A DNA stretch of 64,000 bases. It comes from Adiantum capillus-veneris (Eukaryota; Streptophyta; Polypodiopsida; Polypodiales; Pteridaceae). Location: positions 11,422,001 through 11,486,000 of the forward strand of contig CM043967.1 in the NCBI GenBank assembly GCA_014529385.2, read 5' to 3'. The translations under genes were made by a program, and so were the position numbers. The notes beneath the pieces were generated by a model. That model did not search any database. It saw nothing but the letters and a program-made list of their open reading frames with translations, and was not told where the DNA came from. Below are positions 44,479 through 56,050 of the stretch, piece after piece. Numbering within the stretch: position 1 is the first letter of the stretch; every line of letters starts with the position of its first letter.

Positions 44479-45410
44479 TGTTGGACGGATACGCCGCGAC
44501 AGATGTCAGCACAGCGAGAACTCACCTAACAAGATTTGTCAGCTAAGGACGAAGCTAGACCCGCAAGCGCGTGGAAGCAAGCATAGGGTGTCAACCTACA
44601 CTCGACCGACTCCTAACTAATTCCTACAGAGATCTCTACCCAATGTCTAAGTCACAACCTTCAAGAGTGCATAAGAGGAAACTTCTTACAACGCTTTCTA
44701 GAGCCGAACACCCATCAAACAATCTCGAAACACCACAGAACTTGAAGAAGACCCTACTAACACGAATAGGTCACTCTCCCTAAGGTCTATGAACCAAAAC
44801 CCCAACCCAAAACACCCGATGCAAAATCACATAGGATGTCTAGCCGAAATTTACAGGTCTTAGTTTCCAAAATCTAAAGTGCCTAATGTGTAGCTCTACT
44901 CAATGCGAACGCGTGGATATGCTGCAATGCAAAATCGGACAACGTATGCTCACCGAATCACCAGATGAAGCTCGTAGATGAATCTCGCAAAACCGGACCG
45001 TACGTGTGCAATGTAGGTATCAGCGCGTAGCTCTCGTCGGGAGCAACACGCTGCACTTCTCCGCACTCGATTCCGACCACCAGTGCGCACGTAGCGTCAA
45101 GATGAAGCTCTCACTCTCTCTCGTACACAGTACGCTCACTCACAAACTTCAAAAAAACTTTTTTAAAATGACAAAAGGTTTTTCATTAAGGTCAAAAAGT
45201 GGTATAAATACCTTACAATTCTCAAACCCTAAAGTTCCAAATTAACCATCTACTCAATCTAAATGTCAAAACTGGAAAACAATCTGGAAACTTCTGTAAG
45301 CCCCAATATTTACAAGGTGAAATGTCGGGTTTTCTCAATAAATGAATAATTACAAAAAATGATAATCTGCCGAGCAGTCAATTTCCGTAGGGTGTGTCCA
45401 GCTTCTAACA
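44479..45410 (-). mobile_element. 3' LTR of F
   Basis: It is 932 bases, from TGTTAGAAGCTGG (45410, minus) to CCGTCCAACA (44479). It starts with the same TGTTAG as the A/B LTR and has a similar GA-rich stretch (near 45100-45145) after a TATTTATA box near 45196. A copy of 40-odd bases of this GA-rich stretch occurs inverted in F gag. Confidence 0.85.
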
Positions 45411-45428
45411 CTCCCCCCTTCCTTGCTC
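45411..45428 (-). promoter_or_regulatory. polypurine tract of F
   Basis: On the minus strand GAGCAAGGAAGGGGGGAG directly precedes the LTR start. It defines the 3' end of the coding part and matches the style of the A tract. Confidence 0.9.
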
Positions 45429-45462
45429 ATGTCGTCCCCGACATGGCTGTTGAACTGCTTCT

Positions 45463-48400
45463 TCATCTTATGGTTTCTTGCATCTTGAGCAGCGACTCGT
45501 ATCTTGCATGTAAATCCAGTAGTGTTGGGCCGAATATGTCGGTGCTCATGGTGAAGAAGCCGGTGTAGAAAGCTTCTTCAAAGGCCTGGAGGTGATAGGA
45601 TGGCAAAAACATGATCCTTTGATACAATGCATGTATCACCTCCTTGGAAGGCTGACCAAACATATCATATGCACATTTGTAAGTATCTTGAAAGAAGACG
45701 ATATTGTTTGTCACCTGGCCCGGTTTGAACGTCTCGAAGACTGCCAAAAGGGTTTTGCAGATCTTCCTCATCATTATGCAAGATAGGTCATGCGAGCCAG
45801 TGAACAATTTGATGGCGCCCATTATGGTTTTTACCATGTATTGAACACTTATTCTCTCACCTGCCTTCAAGCCTGGCAGCTTCGGATAGTTTAGCCAAGT
45901 GGGTTGGCTTCTTTGTAGTAGCTCCTGGGCCTTCCACGTCCGCATCCATGGTAGAGGGTAGAAGCTTAGGTTATCTCTGATGATTTTGGGTGCCTCTACC
46001 AAATGGATTAGGTACGGTGGATACTTCGTCAGCCATGCCTTTCTCCACCTGGGCTAGGAGTCGACTATCAACTTTACCCCTTCAGGCTTGAAGATATCTT
46101 CTGTGTAGAGTGGCATTGTTGGCTCTTCTCTGATTCTCTTGTTGATTGTGGCGACTTCGTACTTTAGCAAAGGATATGGGAGAGAGGGTTGTAGCCATTC
46201 ACGTCGAAGGTTGCTGGCGTCTATCTTCTAATGGTCATGGATTTAAAAACCCTCTGCTCCCATTCCAAGGCTTCCTTGGCCGTTTCTTTGATTTCTGCTT
46301 CTATGGCCTTGCGCAGCTTCTCTTCCTCTTCTTGTGTCAAATCTTGTGGCTCTTGAGAGGGTCCTACTAGGATTTCTTCTTGCATGGGTGTGTCCACAGG
46401 ATCTGCCACATTCTCTAGGTCTATGCCTTCCATGGATGTTGGCCATGTGTTTGCCTGCTCTTCTGCTTGCTGGCCTCTTAGCTCTTCTATCTGCTTTTGA
46501 AATGTCTGTTTCTCTGCTTCAGCTTGTTCTCCCATGTTCACGAGGAGGTCGTTCAAATCGGCATTTATCTTCTCAGTCTCCTCGAGCTTTCTCTTGATAT
46601 TTTCTAGCTCATCTTGCATTGCCTTCTGCTGTTCTTCCATGCGTGTTTGCATAACCACTGACCCTGCTGCCATCATCAACCTTTGCTTCTTCTCTAAGGT
46701 CAACTCTTTCTAGAGCTCTTTCATTTGTTCTTCATATATCTGGCTCTCTGAAGTGGTGTGAGTCGAGCTAGTAGCTTTGACTCTGGCAGGAGATGCCCGT
46801 AGCCGCTGGATGGTTTGGTCTTTAACTTTAAGCTGGTCCATGAGCTCAAGGACCTTATCCTGGCTAGCCTCATGCTCTATTTCTGCCTTTTCTTTGGCAT
46901 TCCGTATTGCTTCAACTTCCTTGGACTCCTCAGCAAGTTGTAGGGTTAGGTTATCCCTTTCCCTCTCTACATCTATCAATGACTTGCTGAGTTGTCTATA
47001 TTCCTCTTCGGCTCCTTTCAGTCTTTGAGCTGCTTCCTGATTTTCTCTTTCCATCTCCTGGCATCTTTGCAATGCCTTTGCCAGACTAGCTTGCAGCTCT
47101 GCTTCTCTCTCTATCTGCCTTTGGCTTTGTTTTTGTGAAGTGTCGACTTCAAGCTTTATCTGCACTTCAGTGGATTTGAGAGTTGCCATTTCATTTTCTG
47201 TGGCCATTGACTGTGCCCTTAGCCCAGTTAGCTTGGTCATCACCACATCCCAATCATTGGTGGATGGGTGCAGGTCCACTGTATCAGTGGCCATCTTCTT
47301 TAGCTCCACTAACCGCCGCAGGCTCTGCATTTGCTCTTTAGGGCCCGTGCTTGCCAAGTCAAATGCGACTGTGGCAGCCTCTTCTTTTGAATATCCGGTA
47401 GCCAGTAGGTCTAGACATGTGTTATACCTTGCTTCATTTGGCTCTGGCTGCTCACTTTTAGGCTTAGCTTCTTCTTTTGGTTCTTGCTCTTGTTCTTGCT
47501 TTGACTCCTCTTGATCCTCGGGTTTGTCTTGCTCCTCTTTCTGTTGAGTTTGTGGAGGGCTACGAGGAGGTGGTGAGGGCGGTGGTCTTGACTCAAGGCT
47601 GGACGGTGGAGTTGTCGGCCTTTTCTTGAAATCCCTGTCCGCCTTTGTCTTTCTCTCTCTCTTGGCCTTCCTGCTCCTCTAGCAGTTGCCATCGGACTTG
47701 CTCCACTTCTGCTTCCGTAAATGGTACATGTGGGATATTTTGCGTCGTGGCATCCAGAATCTCAAAATTCTTTATATAGTCGTCAAATCTGTCTCTGTGC
47801 ACCCTTCGGGATGATCCCAACATTGCTTCTAGAGACGCCTTCCATAGCTCATTCAAATCTCCTTTGAGGGCTCTTTCGGCTCTGAAACTTTCCATTAGCC
47901 GCTCTAGCCGTGCCGCTTTCTGTGATTTTGTCTCTTTTACTGGCACTTAGACAGATTCCTTCTTTTCCTTCTTCAGCTTTGGCTGCTCTTCTTGCACGTT
48001 TTCTAACCGGCGTTTCAACCTAGTGGCAACCCTTGGTGCTTTGGGTTGTTCCTCTTCCTTATCTTCCTTGAGCCTCAGCCAGTCGTTCTGTGATGGAGGG
48101 TCGGGCCATCTTCCCTTGGCGTGCAATGCCCCATAAATCGCTTTCGTGATTAGCTCAGCACGATGTCTATGGGGTTCTTGTTGCCCATCTTCACTAGATT
48201 ATCATGTATATAAGCTACATAATTGATTACCTTCGGCTTGCTTTTCTGCATTGCCCATGTGAATGTTGTAACAATTGCTCCAGGTGGCATTCTGTACTTT
48301 TGTGGCTGCTTTGTACACATATGGAAATACTGATTGTACAGCTGACTCATGATTGCCACTTTAGGGTTGGCAATGTCTTCAAAGGTGTAGTTGCCTTTCT

Positions 48401-48893
48401 TTTCAGTGTACACCTTTACTTCGTCTCTTCTTTTGGTTACACTATCCCCTTTGTTGGAGAGGTCTAGTGCAGCTGCCACCACTCTCTCCCTGATTATAAT
48501 CTCCGTGTTTGGCTTGCCCTATAGATCCGTAACTCGTGCCACTCCATCTTCCTTGATTGTCGTCACAAATTCCCATACTCTTTTTATGTTGATTCCTGCC
48601 GGCACAGCTTCAAAATAATTGTGGATATCAATCTTCTCGAGATACTCTGCCATCTTGCTTCTGACGAACTCATTGAGCTCCCGCGGTAGCATTGGTAGCT
48701 CTATCACATTTCCTTCGGTGTCTTTGAACACGCCTTGGTAGATCTTTAGATCATTGGACTCTAGCAAGTCCTCTTGGATCCACGTGCTGGTTGGCTTTAG
48801 AGTTCCTTCTGGTATGACGAAGGGCTCTACTTCTTCCAAATAATCCTTTATGTTCATCCTTTTCTTCTTTGCCGGTGACTTTGCGGCTGCCAT
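45463..48893 (-). pseudogene. third ORF of F (large coiled-coil protein)
   Basis: About 1,140 codons start at MAAAKSPAKKKRMNIKDYL (48893). The N-terminal 250 residues are globular in character (IKRVWEFVTTIKEDGVARV, YRMPPGAIVTTFTWAMQ, YGALHAKGRWPDPPS). A Lys/Glu-rich segment follows, then about 350 residues of coiled coil at 47357-46221 (QSLRRLVELKKMA, EAELQASLAKALQRCQEME, EEQQKAMQDELENIKRKLEE). The C-terminal part at 46002-45463 matches element A. Stops or shifts lie near 48519, 48150, 47940, 47400, 46706 and 46100. No signal peptide or membrane helix is seen, which argues against a classic envelope protein. The function is unknown; a structural or particle-associated role is only a guess. 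Confidence 0.8.
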
Positions 48894-49058
48894 AGATCCT
48901 GTTGCGCTCAGTAGTCCGAAGTTAGCGTTTTTTCCATATCAGCTGAGAAACTGAGTTTTAACTATCCAAATGACTTGAAAATTGAAAATAAAACTTAAAA
49001 GGAACTTGGGCAACTGTGCATGTGCTCACATTGCAATTCTGGCCAAAAAATTTCATTT

Positions 49059-49936
49059 AGACATCCTACGCGTAGCATGTCTTTTTCATCAAATTTTGGT
49101 GATACTTGACATGCTGGTGGTCCTTGGCCTGTACAACATGGCTATGTGATTGGATTTGGATTTGTGCATCAAAAAGTGGATTTTTGGGTTGATTCAGGCT
49201 TTGGGTCACAAATTGGGTAGAAAGTCCACAACAGGTAGCAAATGATATCCAAATGGTTTGAAAATTGATACATGGGCTCCTTGCACCATGGTAATGGCTC
49301 CCATGATGTCATTCTTTGCACAGAAGGTCAAAAACATGCTTGAGACATCCTACGTGTAGGATGTCTATTTCATCAAAATGGCTTGAGATTTGTTCCGTGG
49401 GTAGCTCTTGGCCTGTGGAACTTGGCCATGCTCTTGGATTTTGATTTGGACAAGATTTGATGCTGGTAAGACCCTGTGTAGTGTTTTTGGGCTCAAAAAG
49501 TGTATATTGAAGGTGTTGGAGGTCAAAAATGATTAGAATGGCTTCAAACTTGGTATATGAGCTCTTAAAGAGGATGTGATTAGATCTGGAATGGACAAAC
49601 ACTCTCTGTAGGCCAAAAATGTCAAATAGACATCCTACGCGTAGGATGTCTACTTCATCAATTTTTGCAAGTAACCACACAGATTGGTTGGCTATGTGCT
49701 CATGAATGTGTTGTGCAAGTTTCATGTGATTTGGACAAGTTTTGGTAGGTCTATGGCCCATTATTGCCTCTATGCCCTGACTTTGCGTTTTTTCCTGCAT
49801 ATGAGGTCAATTGTGGTCCAAATGTGATGAAACTTGGTGGCAAGCATGTAAAGGCTATTCAAAAAATGTGTGTGATGAGAGTTGTTGGGTTCTGTGCCCA
49901 GAAATGGCCTTGAGACATCCTGCACGTAGGATGTCT
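49059..49936. repeat. four repeats of about 285 bp centred on a 24-base palindrome
   Basis: The word starting AGACATCCTACG occurs at 49059, 49343, 49628 and 49913, spacings 284, 285 and 285. Followed by its own reverse complement it makes a 24-base palindrome, perfect at 49628 and with one or two central mismatches elsewhere. The sequence between is clearly more diverged than the palindrome. Flanking words CAAAAA before and TTCATCA after recur. Confidence 0.9.
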
Positions 49937-51487
49937 CTTGATGATTTTTTTATGGAAACTGCTACTGGTGCCTGTCCTTAGTCCCCCTGAGTCCCTTTTA
50001 AGCCTAATTTCAGCGAAAAAGTCAAATGGATAGAAAGTAACTCCTTGTGTGGATTTCAGAGCCTCCGAGCCGTTTTCTGAATTTTGAAGTGCTTTTCGGC
50101 GATGAAATTTCTTGATGTTGGTCTCCATAGCTTCCCGATCCCTTGGGGATCCTTGCCGTATGGTTTTTGTAGACTTTGGCTTCACCGGAGCTCCATTTGG
50201 CAATTTGTCGCTCTAGAAGCACCTGTGGTTGTGTTTACATGTCTTCGATGACTTGTGGTGGTCTACCACCATAGGACTTGGTTGTTGATGGTCTAGGAAA
50301 GTCGCTCGTGAAGTTTGGTGGCAAACAGACATGCGGGTTGGCCGCGAGAGCTATTTGACGTTTTGTGTGTCTGATGCCATTTCTGAAGTTTAGTGCCACT
50401 TCGGGTCACCTTTTGGTCATGGGGGCTACATAGACTTGTCGAGCATGTCGAGATGCTCCTACCCATGAATTTTGGTAGCATTTGGGCGCCTCTCCCGCCG
50501 ATTTCCCATTTGGTGGCCTCTTGCAGGATTCTAGGAATTAGGGTTTTTTTCGATGTTTTTCTATTGCCTTTGGGCATCCAAGACTGGTCTCCTATGCTAG
50601 GGTAAGCTGCCAATGAAGTCTCATTGCTTTTGGGTTAGCCGTTAGGTGGCCACTTCTAGTTGTAGGTATCTACTGCCCGCTTTCTGTGTGAACCCTACGC
50701 TAGTTTTCGCGACAAAACGACAATCATGCGCGAAAATCTCAAGGTGGTGAGCCTACCTCTCATGTCTAAAGCCCGTCGGGTAGTCGTGCGCGTCGTAGAA
50801 GCTACTGGAAGTTCCGTTCGCTCTAGGTGGCAGAAGCTCTCTCTCAAAGGTCAATAGTGGAAATGAGCTAAAAATGAAGTGAAAATTTCTTATGATGGAG
50901 GTCCGCGAACCACTTTTCATGAAATTTGACATGTGCTCCCAACTTCTTGCGAGATGCGGTTTAGGCTCAAAAATTTCTTGATTTGGACTCCATTTGCTCT
51001 GTTTACCAGAATTTTGGCATTTCGGTCAAAATCTGGCCAAAACACGCTTTCCGCTCCAATCTCATAATTGCACCCCCACTGTACCATAGGTTGTCCTATA
51101 GTCACTGATCATCCCCATATTTTTTGTTTTTCATTACGACCGTTTTTCACCTGCTTTTTGTATTTTTGAAGTTTTTCTGCCAAAAATTAGCAAAACTAAA
51201 AGGAAAATAGCAAATCAAACCCAAAAAATCTCCAAAAATCATAATAAATCAAAAAAAATCTTCACAAAACATTATATACACTCACATGTAATTTTTATGG
51301 CCGGATTTCTCCGTTTTACCAATATTTTTTCCAAAAAATGACTATTTATACTTATATACACACACCTAGGGGCTTGATTTGGCGTTTGGCCCCATATACC
51401 TGTAGATTCATGTTGTATAAGGGCATATGTACTTGGGTTAGTCCAGAAAATTTCGCAATCAAACAACAACCCTTAAAAATCGTCGAA

Positions 51488-51552
51488 AAACATGCCCTTT
51501 TTTCTCTTTCTGCTATTGGGTCCGCATTTGAGAATGCCTCCCCCCCTCCTAG
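51488..51552 (-). promoter_or_regulatory. possible internal polypurine tract of F
   Basis: On the minus strand CTAGGAGGGGGGAGGC (51552 to 51537) resembles the terminal tracts of A and F, and a second purine run AGAAAGAGAAAAAAGGGC follows at about 51512-51495. It lies between the pol extension and the third ORF. Lentiviruses and some plant elements have an internal tract that primes a second plus strand. No LTR start follows it. Confidence 0.4.
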
Positions 51553-51717
51553 CCGGAATCCTCCCGGACGACAAGGTATCGCCTCGGAGTATGTGCCGTT
51601 CATGGGTTGAAAAAATTGTGCTAATGCTTGGCCCTGTAATGTGGCCCTATTTTATGCATACTCGGTCAATGCATGGAAAAATTAATGTTGTGCAAGAGAA
51701 GGGTATAAGCAAGATGC

Positions 51718-52395
51718 TTATTGGCATTCACCGTCGAGGTTTCCTGTTTTCCTTGCAAGTAAAAGCTGTAACTCTACTACTCTCTGTTTGATTGTCTTTC
51801 GCGCAAAAGTCGGTTGCTTTGTCGCTACTGTTGATATGGCCGTAGTCATCTCCTTGGAGAGAATTTTCATGGCAGAATTAGCTGTAGACCTTGTCTCTTT
51901 TGCTTTCCATTGGTAGCCTTTCTTTGCCGGTTTTTTTAGGTTTCTTGCTACTGCCTTGGCTGCCATTGTTTGGTTGCTGATGGGCACCCACATAAATCGG
52001 TTTGTTGGTTTCATATGCAGTTGTCTGCCTTCCGATGTTGCTTGTACTGAAGGGAGGTCCTTTTGCTTCGGTTTTGGAATCCAAATGCGAGTCGCATTTG
52101 AGTTATTGCTGAGCATTTTCTTTGGGATCCATATCTGTTTTATTCCCTTGGTTTTTGGTTGAACTATCTACTTCGGTTGAATTCTTCCGTTGTATTGTTT
52201 TTTGTCTGCCATGTCATTTCTATCCTTCTGCACCCATATTTGTTTTTCTCCTGTTGGTAACTCTGGTCATACCTGTACTAAACATGGTTGGCAGTTTCCT
52301 GTTTGCTTTTTGGTGGCACCCTTGCTTTTGGCTTTTTATCCAGTGATTGCATTGCCTGTATAGTTGATTCTTTGGGGGTTGCTGAGTAAAGGATA
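51718..52395 (-). pseudogene. W-motif region at the end of F pol extension
   Basis: This segment is in the same frame as integrase and the second protease. It contains KQIWVQKDR, KQIWIPKKM, TRIWIPKPK and NRFMWVPIS, four copies of a K/R-x-I/M-W-I/V-x-K-like motif, in a Lys/Gln/Thr-rich context. Stops interrupt it near 52396, 52350, 52170 and at its end, 51718. It is not a recognised domain. It could be a nucleic-acid-binding tail. Confidence 0.5.
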
Positions 52396-52830
52396 TCACC
52401 TGTTGTTCTTGTGCCTGTTGAATTTGACTGCATTCGCATTCCAATCTATCTGCACATTGTACTCTTTTTGCCAAGGTTGTCCCAAAATCATGGGATGTTG
52501 TGTGCTTTCAACCTCCACCACATAGAATTTGTGTGAGTAAATATATTGATGTACTTGTACATGCAATATAGTCCAGCCCAATTTTTTCAACGAGTGTGAT
52601 GTACTACTTTCCAGCACTTGTGGAGTAGGATGAAGTTGACATGTGGACTTGAGTTGTTTGTATAATCCGTAAGAGATTAAATTTCCTTGAGCTCCAGAAT
52701 CAAGCAATGCCGTCGATTCAACTTGATTGCTACCCACTTTGACTGCAATTATTGGCTCCACTGTGTCTTCATCAAACCTCGTTAGTCGAATGGCATTGAT
52801 TCGCAATGGTGCTCCACATTGTTGTTGTTG
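52396..52830 (-). pseudogene. second retropepsin-like domain, after integrase, element F
   Basis: The segment (about 140 codons) carries ESTALLDSGAQGNLISYGLY, with an intact DSGA active site, and later MILGQPWQKEYNVQIDW, the usual second motif of gypsy proteases. It is in the same frame as integrase, separated from it only by a TGA (52831-52833, probably CGA originally) and four Gln codons. F also has a normal protease before RT, so the element encodes two. Its sequence is nearer the chromovirus style (ILGxPW, IDW) than the first F protease (ILGRPLL). What it would cut, if active, is unknown. Confidence 0.8.
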
Positions 52831-53850
52831 TCACAGAAGTCTTCTTTTTGCAATGCGTTCTTGTGCTTCTGCTTGAGCTTCTTCTCGTACCCTCTGCTTC
52901 TCCTTCATTCGTTGTTTTCCTTGATGGATTTGTTGAAGCATATCCTGTGTTAGTGGTAAATGATATTTCTTCAACCGACACCCACTAATCCAATTTGGTA
53001 TTTCTTCTCCTGCTAATGTAGCAAGCTTGACAGCTCCGCTTTGTGATAGATCACTAATCACAAAGGGTCCCATCCCTCGCTTTTTAAGTTTCTTGGCATG
53101 TTGCTTCAAGGTATAAACAAGTACATAATCGCCTGTTTTGAACTCTTTCGTGCGCACATGCTTGTCAAAAAACTCCTTTTGCCTTCTCTTTTTAGCATAG
53201 ATTGAAGCTACAGCTCTCAAGCGAAGTTCATCTAGCTTTTCAAGGTCATCTATTCTTGAAGAGAGCTCATGCCCTGTCCATTCTAAGTGTTTCGCTACTC
53301 GTAGAGTTGGAATTAAAAACTCTATGGGTAATATAGCATTTAGGCCAAACACCATGTTGTACGGTGTCGTTCCTATTGATGTTTTGTAAGCTACCCTGTA
53401 TGCCCATAGTGTTGAGTGTAGCTGCCGGTCCCAATCTGTTCTTGTCTTTGATACAATTTTAGTGAGAACCGTGCATAGTGTTTTATTTGTGGCCTCAGCT
53501 TGTCCATTTGCCTGTGGATGGTATGGAGCAGATTTCCTATGTATGACCATGAATTCCTCTAGCAGACATTCAATGACTTCATTAAAAAAATGTGTTCATG
53601 ATCACTGACAATTTGTATTGGTAAATCGTATCGTACAAAAACATTCTCATACAAAAATTGTGCAATGGTTCGTGCATCTGCTTTTTGTGTTGCCTTGGCT
53701 TCCGCCCATTTTGTGAGATAGTCCGTAGCCACAATGATATATTGGGTATGGGTGTGATATGCAGGGGGTGAAATAGGTCTCACAAAATCAATGCCCCATT
53801 TTGCAAATGCCCTTCCTCCCATCATTGGCCGTAGTGGCATCTCGTCTCTC
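52831..53850 (-). pseudogene. integrase core and C-terminus of F
   Basis: D lies in WGIDFVRP (about 53780), D in IVSDHEHIF (about 53600) and E in GQAEATNKTL (about 53500), so the DDE triad is readable. A frameshift near 53555 separates the first two Asp from the Glu. The C-terminal part has GTTPYNMVFGLNA, KRRQKEFFDKHV, FKTGDYVLVY and a basic tail ending RIAKRRLL. There is no chromodomain. The tail runs in frame into the second protease. Confidence 0.85.
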
Positions 53851-54600
53851 TTTATCGGCACCTTGGTGCGCTGACATGCGTCACAACGCTTTACAAACTC
53901 TTCAGCATCCATATGTAATGTAGGCCACCATATTCCTGCGGTTAAGAAAATTTTTGCCGTCTTATCGCCTGAAAAATAGCCTCCACTTATTCCGTTATGT
54001 GCATGTTCTAGAATCAGTAGGTATTCATTTTCACTTGCACAGATTCTAAGTTGATTGTCCTTTCCTCGCTTATAGAGTTGGTTCCCAATTAACTGAAAGT
54101 CACGAGCCTCCCCCTCTATAGCCCTTTTTCGTGCTCTTGTTATGTTTTCAGAAAATGTCCTTGTGGTTAAGAAATCAATGATATATTGACTCCATGCAGG
54201 TACAATGTTTACCTGAAACAATGTCGTGTGTTGCGCTGGTCGTTTGGCACTACATATAGTACACTTGGTAACATAAGTATGTGTGTCCACGTACATAGTT
54301 GGCCAATAAACCCCTAATTGTTTCAGCCTCTAGTGTGTTTTCACTATTGAACAATGAAATGCACAATCCTGGACATGTGCTTCTTCAAGATAACACTCGA
54401 ATTCCTCCTGATTTATACATAATCGTAGAATTTGGTCTGATCCTAGATGATACAGCCGTCCTGCAATCAACTGGAAGTTTTTTGTTTGTCTAATTGTTTG
54501 TTGTTTAAATCTGTCTTCTATGTTATCAAACCTACCTCCAAAGGAAAGAATGCTAACAATTTCCTGAGACCATTTGGGTATCATTTCAATACTAAAAAGA
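53851..54600 (-). pseudogene. two tandem linker/H2C2 zinc modules of F
   Basis: Module 1 (54584 to about 54235) reads MIPKWSQEIVSIL, FQLIAGRLYHLGSDQILRLC, EEAHVQD, VYWPT and CTIC. Module 2 (about 54215 to 53860) reads IVPAWSQYIIDFL, FQLIGNQLYKRGKDNQLRIC, LEHAHNGISGGYF, IWWPT and CDAC. Both have the same order over about 120 residues, so this is an internal duplication. Gypsy pol normally has one such module. A stop near 54330 breaks module 1. Confidence 0.8.
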
Positions 54601-54630
54601 TAAGCATCTGGTATGTCATCATCTACTCCT

Positions 54631-56050
54631 TCAGGAGCTTCCCCGTTGTGTATCCTTGAAAGATGGTCCGTCCGCCCATAGATGAGTTTTACCCTTTTTG
54701 ACTACCACTGTGAAATCAAACTCTAGCAATATAATAAACCAGCGTACAATTCTCCCTGTATTGCATGGTTTATTTACCAGATACAAAAGAGCTTGATGAT
54801 CTGTGAAGAACACAAATTTGTTTGGGATCAAATAATGCAGAAATTTCTTTACAGCATAAATCATTCCTAACCCCTCCTTTTCAGTGGTTGTGTAGTTCTT
54901 TTCCGCACTGTTTAACTGTCGGCTTACATAACAAACTAGAAAATCCATTGTTCCATCTCCAGGTTGAGCCAGAATACTCCCGATTGCATATGCAGAAGCA
55001 TCAATGTGAACATGGAATATCTTTTCCCAATCTAGTGCTTTAAGTACAGGTGCTGATACAAGGTTTTGTTTCAGCTTTTGGAATGAAGTTTCACACTCCT
55101 CAGTCCAGTCGAAACTGACTAACAAACGATCAGAGGTTGTGCGATGACTGCATACATATATATGAATCTTCGATAATACCCGCAGTGTCCCATGAAGGAT
55201 TGCACTTGTTTCGCATTAGTAGACCTGGGCAAGTCTACTATGACCTTGATTTTGTCTAGGTCTGTGGTTATGCCATTTCCTGAGACAATGTGTCCTAAGA
55301 TGCGGCCTTGCCTAACCATGAAAATGCACTTTTCCGATTTAAGACAGATTCGATATGTCCTACATTTTTCAAATACCTTTTGCAAATGGTCAATATGTTC
55401 CTCTCGTAGAAGAGAGTGTACACAAAGATCATCCATGTATATTTCTAAGAATATTCTCAGGTATTCTTTGAACGCGTGCATCATTAACCTTTGAAAGGTA
55501 GTTGGGGTATTAGTTAAGCCAAAAGGCATAACATGATACGCATAAATTTTCCATTCTGTTGCAAACGTTGTTTTGTGTTGATCCTCCATTGCAATTGCCA
55601 GTTGGTTGTATCCTGAAAACCCATCCAGAAAGGAATAAGCCCGTTTTCCGGCCACCCTCTCAAGTACATGTTCTGTGATTGGCAACGGATAATTATCACT
55701 TATGGTGGTTGCATTTACCTTCTTGAGGTTTACACACACTCGCAGTTTTCCGTTCTTTTTGGGGACGACCACAATGGGTGACACCCAATCTGTATGCTCG
55801 ATTTCATAGATGAATTCAGCTTCCATCAGCTTGTCAATCTCCTCTTTGATTTGTTTAGCAAATGTGTCATTATATGTATAAGGACGTTGTTTGCTAGGTT
55901 TTGCATCTGATTTCAAAGGAATTGTATGTTGACATATCGATGGATCAACTCCTTTGAGGTCTTTGTAGGACCATGCAAACACATCTTTATACTCCTTGAG
56001 AAGTGTTAACCGTTCTTCTTCTTCAGGCTCTAAATCGTTGCTATATAGAC
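54631..56050 (-). pseudogene. reverse transcriptase and RNase H of F
   Basis: A 287-codon frame at 55982-55119 holds DLKGVDPSICQHTIPL, WVSPIVVVPKKNGKLRVCV, YSFLDGFSGYNQ, MPFGLTNTPTTFQRLM and the intact catalytic YMDD in EIYMDDLCVH. The connection GRILGHIVSGNG and FMGHCGYYRRFI follows. RNase H at 55125-54631 reads HVHIDASAYAIGSILAQPGD, EKEGLGMIYAVKKFLHYL and DHQALLYLVNKPCNTGRIV. This is the best-preserved RT in the window. A frameshift near 55120 separates RT from RNase H. Confidence 0.9.

Larger units (their letters stand above)
48894..51717 (-). other. spacer of F between pol extension and third ORF
   Basis: This is about 2.8 kb without a convincing coding trace; open frames up to 163 codons exist on the minus strand (49309-49800) but run through the repeats. 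It contains the 285-bp palindromic repeats near 49059-49936 and a purine tract near 51536-51552. It may be an untranslated region or subgenomic promoter for the third ORF. Confidence 0.6.

Noticed and set aside
46334-47514. Plus-strand open frames rich in Leu and Ser
   Set aside because: They are antisense to the coiled-coil third ORF of F; Glu/Lys-rich coils give Leu/Ser-rich antisense frames.
49309-49800. 163-codon minus-strand frame as a gene of F
   Set aside because: It runs through the 285-bp palindromic repeats, and its peptide repeats only reflect the DNA repeats; no family motif is seen.
50293-50613. 106-codon minus-strand frame in the F spacer
   Set aside because: There is no domain, no conserved partner and an opposing frame of similar length; it is most likely chance.
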